In this document: positions 13,056 to 21,631 of the stretch, one piece after another
How positions within the stretch are numbered: the stretch's first letter is position 1
Layout: each line of letters opens with the position of its first letter
Assembly: GCA_030066795.1 (NCBI GenBank)
Contig: JASJAW010000035.1
Location: forward strand, 1-36,228
DNA length: 36,228 nt
Direction: 5' to 3'
Source: Dinoroseobacter sp.
GTDB lineage: Bacteria; Pseudomonadota; Alphaproteobacteria; Rhodobacterales; Rhodobacteraceae
Made by a program: the position numbers and the translations under genes
Notes under the pieces: generated by a model
Databases searched by the model: none
What the model saw: only the letters and a program-made list of their open reading frames with translations
Told to the model about the DNA's origin: nothing

Positions 13056-13868
13056 TCAGGACGGCGTCCGAAAGCTGAGCGACGCCCAGAGTGAATGCCA
13101 GACCGGGTCTCCTTCGTTGGTGCCGCTGCGTTCCTCGATGAAAACCGCGTCGACGAGGTATTCTGTGTCAGGGTCCATCGGTAATGTGACCTGGCCGGCT
13201 GCGTCGGTTCGGTGAAGGGTCACGGTCACCTCGCCTTCGGAGGACCTGGCAAAAAGCTCAACCTGGGCATCAGCCCGCGGCGCTCCGTAGGCAAGAACCT
13301 GGACCGGAAGTCCCTCCGACAGCGAGCTTGTATACGGGTTGCGCAGCGCGATGATCTCAGTCAGGAGGCCCACTTCCGTGTCAGTGCCCGCACCGTCGCC
13401 GACCGCTACAAGTGATTTCCCATATCGACGATAGCTTTCGCGAAACCCGGTCTCAGGCAAACCACGCGCGGCATGGGCCTGCAACGCCCAGGTGAGATCC
13501 TTGTGTTGAGTGAACGCGCGAAACTTTTCCCAGTCACGGTAGGTCAAAAGGCTGTTGGATGTCTCGTGTACGATGATCGCAAGGCCGGGGGACGCGAGTT
13601 CAATGTTTAAAGCCGGACGGTCCCCAAGCCTCGAATTCGGCTCGATCTTTTCTCCGTTTTGCAGAACAAAATGCTGTTGTGCACGCAACGGGATGTAGGG
13701 ATAGCCAGCCCCCGACAAGTTTTCCCCGACCCGCAATTCAGCAAGGATGGCTTCGCCCGGCGCGATCTGGTAGCGCTCGGGGGAAATCCAGAACTCATGC
13801 GCCGCGAGCGGGGCGCTGAGGGAGAAAACACTGGCCGCGAGAATGGCGAAATAACGAGAGAGGCGCAT
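13056..13868 (-). CDS. DUF4198 periplasmic protein (NikK-like)
   Basis: Predicted secreted protein of 270 residues with a clear signal peptide, MRLSRYFAILAASVFSLSAP, ending in LAAHEFWISPERY. Mature proteins of this family begin with the same HEFWI sequence, whose His may bind metal. DUF4198 proteins include NikK-type accessory components linked to nickel/cobalt uptake, which fits the HupE/UreJ-type neighbour. Middle and C-terminal parts look like Ig-like beta domains (VQVLAYGAPRADAQVELF, GQVTLPMDPDTEYLVDAVF). I set the start at 13868 because it puts the signal peptide at the N-terminus. Reading on to 14000 would add 44 residues lying inside the opposite gene. Confidence 0.82.
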   Translation of the reverse strand: MRLSRYFAILAASVFSLSAPLAAHEFWISPERYQIAPGEAILAELRVGENLSGAGYPYIPLRAQQHFVLQNGEKIEPNSRLGDRPALNIELASPGLAIIVHETSNSLLTYRDWEKFRAFTQHKDLTWALQAHAARGLPETGFRESYRRYGKSLVAVGDGAGTDTEVGLLTEIIALRNPYTSSLSEGLPVQVLAYGAPRADAQVELFARSSEGEVTVTLHRTDAAGQVTLPMDPDTEYLVDAVFIEERSGTNEGDPVWHSLWASLSFRTPS

Positions 13869-15009
13869 GGGGTATTCCGGCGAGATCACACTGGGCCTGA
13901 GAGTGGTGCTTGTGGCGCTGGTGTCAACGCTTTGGTGTGCACTCAGCGCCTTGGCGCACGAAGTGCGGCCAGCCGTTGCAGATGTGACGGTCGGTGCCAA
14001 TCAACTGGAAGCGCAGATTCAATTGACGGCCGAGGCGCTGGTCGCTGGCATCGACTTGTCCCAGATCACCGACACCAATGACGCCCCGGAAGCCGGGCTC
14101 TATGACCGTTTGCGGTCATTGCCGCCCGAAGAGCTGGCGGCTCAATTCGAAGCTGTTTGGTCGGCCGTTTCTGCAGGTTTGATTGCCGAGGTTGGTGGAT
14201 CAAGGCTCGCATGGGATTTTGTTGGTATCGAAGTGCGTCCGGAATCCGATTTCGAGCTGCCCCGTGACAGCTTGCTCACCGCCACTGTAATCCTTCCGGA
14301 GGGCGACGCTCCGGTTAGTGTCGGGTGGTCTGCATCCTATGGCCCCCTTATTGTAAGGCAAGTTGCGGAGGACGGAGGGTATTCCGATTTTCTTACAGGC
14401 GGTGCGCTGAGCGCGCCTTTGCCGCGCGATCGTGCGGCAGCGGTCGGGTTTTGGGACACTTTTGCAGACTACGTAAGCATCGGCTTCGAGCATATTGTTC
14501 CAAAGGGTTTGGATCATATCCTCTTTGTGTTGGGGCTGTTCTTCTTCAGCCTTTCTCTGCGACCGCTGGTGTTCCAGGTGACCGCCTTTACGATTGCGCA
14601 CACGGTCACACTGGCCCTTGCGACCCTTGGCATTGTCAACTTGCCGGCTCAGGTTGTGGAACCTCTGATCGCAGCTTCCATTGTCTATATCGCCATCGAG
14701 AACGTTATAGGCGGGCAGATTGGCTGGCGGCGGGTGGCGATCGTGTTTGCCTTCGGTCTGCTGCATGGGCTCGGGTTTGCTTCGGTTCTTGGCGATGTAG
14801 GCCTGGATCCGGCGCGGTTTGTGACCGGTTTGATCGGGTTCAATTTGGGAGTTGAGATTGGCCAGCTGGCGGTCATTCTGGCCGCGTTTGTTCTGATCGG
14901 ATTGCCCTTTGGGAGTAAGCCTTGGTACCGGCAGGCTATTGCTGTTCCCGCATCCATCGCGATTGGGGCTGTGGGAGCATACTGGTTTATTGAGCGAGTT
15001 TTCCTGTAG
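13867..15009 (+). CDS. HupE/UreJ-family membrane protein
   Basis: Resembles HupE/UreJ_2-type proteins, some of which are nickel or cobalt permeases. The 380 residues begin with a signal peptide or anchor (VVLVALVSTLWCALSALAHE), followed by a periplasmic domain of roughly 160 residues. A C-terminal membrane domain from about residue 200 has GLDHILFVLGLFFFSL, AFTIAHTVTLAL and LLHGLGFASVLGDVG, with the conserved His in each. Metal transport is inferred from the family and from the divergent DUF4198 gene; the metal is not settled. ATG 13867 follows AGAGAGG with 3 bases spacing. It overlaps the opposite start codon, so both promoters must lie inside coding sequence unless one start is farther in. 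Confidence 0.85.
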   Translation: MGYSGEITLGLRVVLVALVSTLWCALSALAHEVRPAVADVTVGANQLEAQIQLTAEALVAGIDLSQITDTNDAPEAGLYDRLRSLPPEELAAQFEAVWSAVSAGLIAEVGGSRLAWDFVGIEVRPESDFELPRDSLLTATVILPEGDAPVSVGWSASYGPLIVRQVAEDGGYSDFLTGGALSAPLPRDRAAAVGFWDTFADYVSIGFEHIVPKGLDHILFVLGLFFFSLSLRPLVFQVTAFTIAHTVTLALATLGIVNLPAQVVEPLIAASIVYIAIENVIGGQIGWRRVAIVFAFGLLHGLGFASVLGDVGLDPARFVTGLIGFNLGVEIGQLAVILAAFVLIGLPFGSKPWYRQAIAVPASIAIGAVGAYWFIERVFL

Positions 15010-15057
15010 CGGAGCATCGCCAACTCATTGGGGTGTCAACGTAGCGGCGTTGGAGTG

Positions 15058-15219
15058 TTACATACCCAGCGTACCGCGCAGGATCGGCAATATGGCTGCT
15101 GCTACCACACCAACGCCCGCTCCGATTATTACCCTCTGCAGGCGCCCGCCAAAGTTGGGGGCAAGCAAGCTAAGCAGTCCGCACACCAATGCATAAAAAG
15201 TCAGGGCCACGATATCCAT
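15058..15219 (-). CDS. 53-residue membrane protein downstream of ilvE
   Basis: A very small reading frame, starting MDIVALTFYALVCGLLSLLA and ending ILPILRGTLGM. It has two hydrophobic helices (about residues 3-20 and 30-46) joined by a short basic loop (NFGGRLQR), so it is a predicted hairpin inner-membrane protein. CAGGG precedes the ATG at suitable spacing, and it begins 45 bases after the ilvE stop on the same strand, so it is likely co-transcribed. I recall similar short proteins in this genomic position in related bacteria, but I cannot name a family or function. Confidence 0.72.
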   Translation of the reverse strand: MDIVALTFYALVCGLLSLLAPNFGGRLQRVIIGAGVGVVAAAILPILRGTLGM

Positions 15220-15264
15220 ATCGCGACCCTGCCATGTTCGAGCCTTTGCGCCAAGCGCGCGATG

Positions 15265-16134
15265 TCAGCTGCGCACCAGTGTTTCGTAGGCGTCCGAGAT
15301 CTCTCGGGTCAGGGCGCCGACTTCGAAGTTGTAATCTCCGATCTGGCCTACGGGCGTCACTTCGGCAGCGGTGCCTGTCAGCCAGCACTGTTCGAAGCTT
15401 TCCAGCTCTTCCGGCATGATATGACGCTCATGAACTTTAACCTGACGGTCGTTAAGCATCCCGATCACTGTCTGGCGTGTGATCCCGTTCAGAAAGCAGT
15501 CGGGGTCGGGCGTATGCACTTCGCCGTCCTTCACGAAGAAGATATTCGCGCCGGTCGCCTCAGCCACATAGCCGCGGTAGTCCATAAACAGCGCATCCGA
15601 ACAGCCTTTGGCTTCTGCTGCATGTTTTGATGTCGTGCAAATCATATAAAGACCTGCCGCTTTTGCATGTACCGGGATTGTCTCAGGGCTCGGACGCTTC
15701 CATTTCGCGATGTCGAGCTTGGCCCCTTTGAACTTCGCGTCGCCATAGTAGCTTCCCCATTCCCAGCAGGCGATGGCCAGATGGACAGGGTTACGTGCCG
15801 ATGCGACCCCCATGTCTTCGCCTGCGCCGCGCCATGCGACCGCGCGGACATATGCATCCGACAGGTTGTTGGATTTCATGACCTCGTATTTCGCGGCTTC
15901 GATCTCGTCCACTGTGTACGGGATCTCGATATCCAGTTCTCCGGCCGAGAAATGCAATCGCTCGGAATGGCGGCGGGACTCGAAGATCTTGCCGTTATAG
16001 GCGCGCTCGCCCTCAAACACGCTGGATGCGTAATGCATTGCGTGGGTTAAGATATGGATATTCGCATCCCGCCAGGGCACGAGTTTGCCATCCATCCAGA
16101 TGGTGCCATCGCGATCATCATATGCGCCTGCCAT
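15265..16134 (-). CDS. ilvE: Branched-chain amino acid aminotransferase
   Basis: PLP-dependent class IV aminotransferase that transfers the amino group between glutamate and the 2-oxo acids of valine, leucine and isoleucine. It is the last step of their synthesis and can also start their breakdown. The 289-residue protein has MHYASSVFEGERAY near the N-terminus, Lys158 in HAKAAGLYM as the PLP Schiff-base residue, and GYVAEATGANIFFV and LNGITRQTVI, the class IV signature parts. AGGGGAAG lies before the ATG. It is divergent from the MarR gene over a 165-base region with an imperfect palindrome, and followed by the small membrane protein. Confidence 0.95.
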   Translation of the reverse strand: MAGAYDDRDGTIWMDGKLVPWRDANIHILTHAMHYASSVFEGERAYNGKIFESRRHSERLHFSAGELDIEIPYTVDEIEAAKYEVMKSNNLSDAYVRAVAWRGAGEDMGVASARNPVHLAIACWEWGSYYGDAKFKGAKLDIAKWKRPSPETIPVHAKAAGLYMICTTSKHAAEAKGCSDALFMDYRGYVAEATGANIFFVKDGEVHTPDPDCFLNGITRQTVIGMLNDRQVKVHERHIMPEELESFEQCWLTGTAAEVTPVGQIGDYNFEVGALTREISDAYETLVRS

Positions 16135-16161
16135 GGTTCTTCCCCTCTGTAAAACCTTCGG

Positions 16162-16190
16162 CCTAATTTTCGAATATTGCGCAAAATAGG
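16162..16190. promoter_or_regulatory. Imperfect palindrome between ilvE and petP-like gene
   Basis: A 29-base imperfect palindrome centred on 16176, with arms CCTAATTTTCG (16162-16172) and CGCAAAATAGG (16180-16190); 10 of 14 positions pair. It is the only AT-rich symmetric element in the divergent region, 28 bases from the ilvE start. The TTTTCG...CGCAAAA form resembles Lrp/AsnC-type or MarR-type operators. Which regulator binds is inference. Confidence 0.45.
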
Positions 16191-16299
16191 TCCGCTCCGG
16201 ACATTATATTGCGTCAAGGCTTCGATTCGATACCAATCAGGGGTTGGAAAGTCAACAAGGCTGACATAAAACTCCGATAGGCAACGAGAGGCCCGGACC

Positions 16300-16806
16300 A
16301 TGGCAGAGTCGAGCGCGCGCACCCATCAGGGCGAGAACCTGTTGTTTTTGACTGATGAACAGTTGCGTAAGGGGATCGAAGCCATGTTCTTTGCCTACCG
16401 CGGCTTCACGGCGGACCCGGATCGCATTCTTGTACAATACGGATATGGCCGTGCGCACCATCGTGCCATCCATTTCATTAACCGCGCTCCCGGTACAACG
16501 GTGAACAACCTGCTCGAGATACTGGGCGTGACTAAGCAAAGCTTGAATCGAGTCCTGCGCGCGCTCATCGAGGATGGCCTTGTTGAAAGTCGTGTCGGAA
16601 CGCGCGACAAGCGGGAGCGGCATCTGTTTCTGACCGAGACAGGCGCCGCGCTGGAACGGGAGGTCTCTGAGGCGCAGCGGACCCGTATGCGTGCCGCGTT
16701 TCGCGATGCTGGGCCCGAAGCGGTGGCAGGCTTTCGACAGGTGCTCGAACAAATGATGGACGCCGAGAGCCGCAGGTTGTTCAATGCGCTCAAGGAGGGC
16801 GCATAA
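16300..16806 (+). CDS. petP: MarR-family transcriptional regulator (PetP-like)
   Basis: Winged-helix regulator of 168 residues. The helix-turn-helix region is around residues 65-92 (TVNNLLEILGVTKQSLNRVL) and the beta wing RVGTRDKRERHLFLTETG follows; long helices for dimerisation lie at both ends. It overlaps the downstream response regulator (TAATG). The pairing of a MarR protein with an OmpR-type response regulator and no adjacent kinase matches PetP-PetR of Rhodobacter capsulatus, needed for cytochrome bc1 expression. The symbol rests on that arrangement and on recall of the family, not an alignment. There are no bc1 genes nearby. A generic MarR regulator is the alternative. Confidence 0.72.
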   Translation: MAESSARTHQGENLLFLTDEQLRKGIEAMFFAYRGFTADPDRILVQYGYGRAHHRAIHFINRAPGTTVNNLLEILGVTKQSLNRVLRALIEDGLVESRVGTRDKRERHLFLTETGAALEREVSEAQRTRMRAAFRDAGPEAVAGFRQVLEQMMDAESRRLFNALKEGA

Positions 16807-17528
16807 TGCAGGAAGACGACACGCATCTGCTGATCGTGGATGATGATGAGCGTATTAGAACGCTCTTGCAGAAGTTTCTGATGCGGAATGGATTTCTGGT
16901 TTCGGCAGCAAGGGATGCAGCGCACGCGCGCCGACTTCTGAGTGGGCTTGAGTTCGACCTGATCGTGCTCGATGTGATGATGCCCGGAGAGGACGGTCTT
17001 TCCCTGACGCGAGCCGTGCGCGAAACCCATGACACGCCGGTGCTTCTGCTGACCGCGAAGGGTGAGGCCAACGACCGGATCGAAGGGCTTGAGGCTGGCG
17101 CGGATGACTACCTCCCCAAGCCGTTCGAGCCAAAAGAACTGCTGCTACGGATCAACGCGATCCTCCGCCGGGTTCCGAAAGTGGATGAGGGGGGCGAGCG
17201 TCCGAAGATCCTGAACCTCGGTGCTGTCCGCTATGATGTGGAACGGGGCGAGATGTGGCGCGGGGAAGAACAGGTCCGCCTGACCGCGACCGAGTCTGCC
17301 CTGATGCGCATTTTTTCGGCTTGCCCCGGGGAAGCCCTGAGCCGGACTAAGCTTGTGGAAGATCTGGGCCGCGGGGCGGGCAAGGACGGCGCACAGGCGC
17401 AGGAACGTGCGGTGGACGTACAGATCACCCGACTTCGGCGCAAGATCGAGACAGATCCCAAACAGCCTCGGTACCTCCAAACTGTTCGCGGCGCGGGCTA
17501 CATGCTGGCTGTAGAGAACGGGGCCTGA
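16806..17528 (+). CDS. petR: OmpR-type response regulator (PetR-like)
   Basis: Two-domain DNA-binding response regulator of 240 residues. The receiver domain (about 7-120) has the acidic DDD pocket at 12-14, phospho-acceptor Asp56 in LDVMMPGEDG, the LLLTAKG switch Thr and the KPF Lys. The C-terminal winged helix (about 140-235) has VRLTATESALMRIF and VDVQITRLRRKIE, ending QTVRGAGYML. Its ATG overlaps the stop of the MarR gene by one base. No histidine kinase is adjacent, so phosphorylation comes from elsewhere or is not required. The PetR assignment follows from the pair and is stronger than chance but not certain. Confidence 0.85.
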   Translation: MQEDDTHLLIVDDDERIRTLLQKFLMRNGFLVSAARDAAHARRLLSGLEFDLIVLDVMMPGEDGLSLTRAVRETHDTPVLLLTAKGEANDRIEGLEAGADDYLPKPFEPKELLLRINAILRRVPKVDEGGERPKILNLGAVRYDVERGEMWRGEEQVRLTATESALMRIFSACPGEALSRTKLVEDLGRGAGKDGAQAQERAVDVQITRLRRKIETDPKQPRYLQTVRGAGYMLAVENGA

Positions 17529-17594
17529 CACCAGCGCCCAACTGAAGCGCGGGCAAGGATTGCTTGGCCGCCTGCGATAGACTAGCCCTGTGCC

Positions 17595-18530
17595 ATGACA
17601 ACCGCGCTCTATACCCATCCTGATTTCCTCGAACACGTCACGCCCTCCGGCCACCCGGAACAGGTCGCTCGGCTGCAAGCGATCGGAGCAGCGCTGTCTA
17701 CGCCGGAGTTTGGCGCGTTGGACCGCGTAGCGGCGCCCCTTGGCGCGGAGGCCGATATCCTACGGTGTCATCCACAAAGCCATATCGATCGAGTAAAAAA
17801 CGCGATCCCGGAAGAAGGCTGGGTCAGCCTGGATCCCGACACCCATGTCACGACCGGCTCGCTTAATGCAGCGCTGCGTGGGGTGGGCGCAATCTGCGAG
17901 GCCGTGGACCGCGTGATCGCGGGCGAGTTTGACAATGCTTTCATCGCCTGCCGACCGCCCGGACATCATGCGGAGCGTGAGACACCGATGGGGTTTTGCT
18001 TGTTTGGCAATGTTGCGATTGCTGCAAAGCGCGCGTTGGATCACCATGGGCTGGCGCGGGTCGCGGTCGTGGATTTCGATGTTCATCACGGCAACGGCAC
18101 ACAGGACCTTCTTTGGGACGAGGCGCGAACGCTCTTTATCTCGTCGCATCAGATGCCACTCTATCCCGGGTCCGGTGGGCAGCACGAAACCGGCGCGCAT
18201 GGCAATGTTTTCAATTTGCCCTTTCCACCTGAGACGGCAGGCCCCGCATTCCGGCGGCACTACGAGGCAGAGGTGTTTCCAGCATTGGAGAACTTCCGGC
18301 CAGATTTGCTACTGGTCTCGGCGGGGTTCGACGCGCACCGGGCCGATCCGCTGGCGCAAATGGCTTTGGTGGAGGAGGATTTCGCATGGGTGACGGAGCG
18401 GCTTTGCGAAGTGGCGGCGGACCAGTGCGACGGGCGCGTGGTCTCCACACTTGAGGGGGGCTACGATCTTGAGGCGCTGGCCGCGAGCACTGCGGCGCAT
18501 GTGAGAGTTTTAATGGAGCAGGGTGGATGA
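17595..18530 (+). CDS. Histone-deacetylase-family hydrolase
   Basis: Zinc-dependent amidohydrolase of the arginase/deacetylase fold. Bacterial members hydrolyse acetylpolyamines, acetylated proteins or other acylamides; the substrate cannot be told from sequence. Of 311 residues, RPPGHHAE holds His124/His125 (proton transfer), VVDFDVHHGNGTQ holds the zinc ligands Asp162 and His164, and SAGFDAH holds Asp246. All catalytic residues are present, so it should be active. Its stop overlaps the xseB start (ATGA at 18527-18530), placing it first in the xseB-ispA-dxs run. Confidence 0.92.
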   Translation: MTTALYTHPDFLEHVTPSGHPEQVARLQAIGAALSTPEFGALDRVAAPLGAEADILRCHPQSHIDRVKNAIPEEGWVSLDPDTHVTTGSLNAALRGVGAICEAVDRVIAGEFDNAFIACRPPGHHAERETPMGFCLFGNVAIAAKRALDHHGLARVAVVDFDVHHGNGTQDLLWDEARTLFISSHQMPLYPGSGGQHETGAHGNVFNLPFPPETAGPAFRRHYEAEVFPALENFRPDLLLVSAGFDAHRADPLAQMALVEEDFAWVTERLCEVAADQCDGRVVSTLEGGYDLEALAASTAAHVRVLMEQGG

Positions 18531-18769
18531 GCGAGAAAGCAGTCGAAGAGATGAGCTTCGAGGAAGCGATGGGCGAGCTTGAGCAGGTTGTGCGCAAGCT
18601 CGAGATGGGGGAAGTGCCGTTGGACGACTCCATTAAGCTCTACGAGCGCGGTGCTGCGTTAAAAGCGCGGTGCGAAGCAAAACTGCAGCAAGCGGAAGAA
18701 AAGGTCGCCCAGATCACGCTCGATGCAACCGGCGCGCCGACAGGGACGAAACCGGCGGAAGATTTGTGA
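18527..18769 (+). CDS. xseB: Exodeoxyribonuclease VII small subunit
   Basis: Small coiled-coil subunit of ExoVII, which degrades single-stranded DNA together with XseA. The 80-residue protein matches the family: MSFEEAMGELEQVVRKLE, then GEVPLDDSIKLYERG and a helical tail (KCEAKLQQAEEKV-like). It overlaps the HDAC gene upstream and the ispA start downstream, a common gene order (xseB-ispA-dxs) in proteobacteria. The large subunit is not in the window. Confidence 0.94.
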   Translation: MSEKAVEEMSFEEAMGELEQVVRKLEMGEVPLDDSIKLYERGAALKARCEAKLQQAEEKVAQITLDATGAPTGTKPAEDL

Positions 18770-19635
18770 GTTTCAAGGATAGTCTGAGTGCGGGCGCTGC
18801 ACGGATCGCAATTTGTCTGGAGGCCGAGACAGGACGGTTTGACAGCGTGGTCGGGGACGGCATGCGTTATGCTACGTCTGGCGGCAAACGACTGCGCGGC
18901 TTTCTGGTGCTGGAGACGGCGCGCTTGCATGGCATCCCGACAGATCGCGCCGTGTTTGCGGCGGCGGCGATCGAATGTCTTCACGCATATTCGCTGGTCC
19001 ATGACGACCTTCCGGCAATGGACGACGACGACCTGAGGCGCGGACAGCCCACGGTTCACATCAAATGGGACGAAGCGACCGCGATCCTTGTTGGTGATGC
19101 GCTTCAGACACTCGCATTTGAGCTCTTGGCTGACGCGCGCCTTACAGACGATCCAAGCGTATCGGTGGCTCTGGTGCGGTCCCTCGCGCAAGCCTCGGGA
19201 GCGGAAGGGATGGTGCTCGGCCAGGCGCTTGATATCGCGGCGGAGACCGCCGAAATGCCACTCACACTCGCGGAAATCACGCGGCTTCAGGCGGGCAAGA
19301 CCGGCGCATTGATCCGCTGGTCGGCGGAAGCCGGTGCCGTTCTGGGAAAGGCGGATCCGGCGCCCCTGCGACGGTATGCCGAGGCACTTGGTCTTGCCTT
19401 CCAGATCGCCGACGACATCTTGGACGTTACTGGCGATGCTGAAAAGGCGGGCAAACGGTTGCAGAAAGATGCCGAGGCTGGCAAGGCCACCTTCGTTTCC
19501 CTGCTGGGTTTGGAAGATGCGCGGGCCCAGGCCGCGGCTCTGGTGGGCGAGGCAGAAGAGGCGCTGGCTTGCTATGGGTCCGAGGCAGAGACCTTGCGCG
19601 ATCTGGCCCGGTTCGTTATCGCACGCGACACCTGA
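18766..19635 (+). CDS. ispA: Farnesyl (polyprenyl) diphosphate synthase
   Basis: Condenses dimethylallyl or geranyl diphosphate with isopentenyl diphosphate to give geranyl/farnesyl diphosphate for quinones, carotenoids and bactoprenol. The first aspartate-rich motif is in LVHDDLPAMDDDDLRRG and the second in FQIADDILDVTGD. GGKRLRGFLVLE binds the diphosphate and LALAFQIADD is helix G. I take GTG 18766 (inside the xseB stop, preceded by GGCGGA) as the start, giving 289 residues, close to the usual size. An upstream start at 18670 would add 32 residues wholly inside xseB. Confidence 0.94.
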   Translation: MSFKDSLSAGAARIAICLEAETGRFDSVVGDGMRYATSGGKRLRGFLVLETARLHGIPTDRAVFAAAAIECLHAYSLVHDDLPAMDDDDLRRGQPTVHIKWDEATAILVGDALQTLAFELLADARLTDDPSVSVALVRSLAQASGAEGMVLGQALDIAAETAEMPLTLAEITRLQAGKTGALIRWSAEAGAVLGKADPAPLRRYAEALGLAFQIADDILDVTGDAEKAGKRLQKDAEAGKATFVSLLGLEDARAQAAALVGEAEEALACYGSEAETLRDLARFVIARDT

Positions 19636-19656
19636 TCTAATCCGGAGGCTCACCTG

Positions 19657-21585
19657 ATGAGCGACCGCCCGCATACTCCTGTTCTGGACCGTGTTCAGAC
19701 CCCGTCCGATATGAAACACCTGTCGGATCGGGAATTGGTGGCGCTTGCGCGCGATCTGCGGGCCGAGACGATCAGTGCCGTGTCGGAAACCGGCGGACAT
19801 CTCGGCGCGGGTCTGGGCGTGGTGGAACTGACCGTGGCGCTGCATGCGGTGTTTGATGCACCGAAGGACCGGATCATCTGGGATGTGTCGCATCAATGCT
19901 ATCCGCACAAAATCCTGACCGGGCGGCGGGACCGTATTCGGACGCTGCGCATGAAGGACGGGCTCAGCGGCTTTACCAAGCGCTCGGAGTCTCCGTATGA
20001 CCCGTTTGGAGCGGCCCATAGCTCGACCTCGATCTCGGCTGCGCTGGGCTTTGCGGTGGCGCGCGATCTCGGCGGTGCCCCCGAGCATGGGATTGGTGAT
20101 GCGATCGCGGTGATCGGCGACGGCGCGATCAGCGCAGGGATGGCGTTTGAGGCGCTCAATAACGCGGGCCATCTGAACAAGCGCCTGATAGTGATCCTCA
20201 ACGACAACGAGATGTCCATTGCGCCGCCCACGGGCGCGATGTCGTCCTATCTCTCCCGGCTCTATGCAGGCGCGCCATTTCAGGAATTCAAGGCGGCTGC
20301 GAAAGGCGCGGTGAGCCTGCTGCCGCCACCGCTTCAGGAAGGTGCAAAACGCGCCAAGGACATGCTCAAGCATATGACCGTCGGCGGCACCTTGTTCGAG
20401 GAGTTGGGCTTTTCTTATCTCGGGCCAATCGATGGGCACGACATGGAACAGCTTCTGGGTGTGCTGCGCACGGTGAAGGAGCGCGCGACCGGTCCTATCC
20501 TGATCCATGCGATTACGAAGAAGGGCAAGGGTTATGCACCGGCCGAGTCTGCGGATGATAAGGGACACGCGACTGCGAAGTTCGACGTCATCTCGGGCAA
20601 GCAGAAGAAAAGCCCCTCTAACGCACCGAGCTACACCAACGTCTTTGCGGAGACCCTGATCTCGGAGGCGGAACACGACCCCAAGATCGTTGCGGTGACG
20701 GCGGCGATGCCGTCAGGCACCGGGCTCGATAAGTTCGCCAAGCGTTTTGGCAACCGATGCTTTGATGTTGCGATTGCCGAGCAGCATGGCGTGACCTTTT
20801 GCGCTGGGCTCGCGGCTGGGGGTATGAAGCCATTTTGTACCATGTATTCGACCTTCCTGCAGCGTGGCTACGACCAGGTCGTTCATGATGTCGCCCTTCA
20901 GAACCTCCCGGTTCGCTTCGCGATAGACCGAGCCGGGCTTGTGGGTGCGGACGGTGCGACCCATGCCGGTGCATTTGACACCGCCTATCTGGCGAACCTG
21001 CCCAATATGGTTGTGATGGCGGCGGCGGATGAGGCCGAATTGCGCCACATGGTGGCGACGGCCGTGGCCCATGATGCCGGACCGATCGCCTTCCGCTTCC
21101 CGCGCGGTGAAGGCGTGGGGGTCGAGATGCCTGATCGCGGAGAGGAGCTTGCGCTCGGCAAAGGGCGGATGATCCAGAAGGGCAGCCGCGTGGCGCTTTT
21201 GTCCTTCGGGGCGCGGTTACAAGAGGTCCTGGAGGCCTGCGAAAAGCTGGAAGCGCGTGGTGTCACTCCGACTGTTGCGGATGCACGCTTCGCTAAGCCT
21301 CTGGACCGGGATCTTATCCTCCAACTCGCAGCAGAGCACGAGGCGCTGATCACCATAGAGGAAGGCGCGGTCGGAGGGTTTGGCAGCCATGTGGCGCAGC
21401 TTCTGGCCGAGGAGGCCGTGTTCGACAGCGGGCTTAAGTTCCGGTCGATGGTGCTGCCGGATAGTTTCATCGATCAAGCGAGCCCAAAGGATATGTACGA
21501 CCTCGCCGGGTTAAACGCACCGGATATCGAAGCCAAGGTGCTTGAAGTTCTGGGCGTTGCACAGCTGTCCGAAAAACGCGCCTGA
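19657..21585 (+). CDS. dxs: 1-deoxy-D-xylulose-5-phosphate synthase
   Basis: First enzyme of the MEP pathway: thiamine-diphosphate-dependent condensation of pyruvate and glyceraldehyde-3-phosphate. The 642 residues are the full family length. Seen are [17 protein letters not shown] and [17 protein letters not shown] (N-terminal TPP domain), [19 protein letters not shown] (GDG...NN thiamine motif), [15 protein letters not shown] (the transketolase-family central motif) and [14 protein letters not shown] (C-terminal domain). GGAGG sits before the ATG. The 21-base gap from ispA suggests one transcript and matched supply of isoprenoid precursors. Confidence 0.97.
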   Translation: MSDRPHTPVLDRVQTPSDMKHLSDRELVALARDLRAETISAVSETGGHLGAGLGVVELTVALHAVFDAPKDRIIWDVSHQCYPHKILTGRRDRIRTLRMKDGLSGFTKRSESPYDPFGAAHSSTSISAALGFAVARDLGGAPEHGIGDAIAVIGDGAISAGMAFEALNNAGHLNKRLIVILNDNEMSIAPPTGAMSSYLSRLYAGAPFQEFKAAAKGAVSLLPPPLQEGAKRAKDMLKHMTVGGTLFEELGFSYLGPIDGHDMEQLLGVLRTVKERATGPILIHAITKKGKGYAPAESADDKGHATAKFDVISGKQKKSPSNAPSYTNVFAETLISEAEHDPKIVAVTAAMPSGTGLDKFAKRFGNRCFDVAIAEQHGVTFCAGLAAGGMKPFCTMYSTFLQRGYDQVVHDVALQNLPVRFAIDRAGLVGADGATHAGAFDTAYLANLPNMVVMAAADEAELRHMVATAVAHDAGPIAFRFPRGEGVGVEMPDRGEELALGKGRMIQKGSRVALLSFGARLQEVLEACEKLEARGVTPTVADARFAKPLDRDLILQLAAEHEALITIEEGAVGGFGSHVAQLLAEEAVFDSGLKFRSMVLPDSFIDQASPKDMYDLAGLNAPDIEAKVLEVLGVAQLSEKRA

Positions 21586-21631
21586 AAAACTGTACCGGTG
21601 GCTTGTAAACTTCCGGACTTGAGTTGAGCCT

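Noticed and set aside
15037..15052. Hairpin CAACG/CGTTG between HupE-type gene and the small membrane gene as a terminator
   Set aside because: The stem has only five pairs and no T run on either side.
18640..20676. 678-residue open frame on the minus strand across xseB, ispA and dxs
   Set aside because: It is antisense to three certain genes and its translation is Arg/His/Gln-rich with no known domain, the usual pattern of GC-rich shadow frames.
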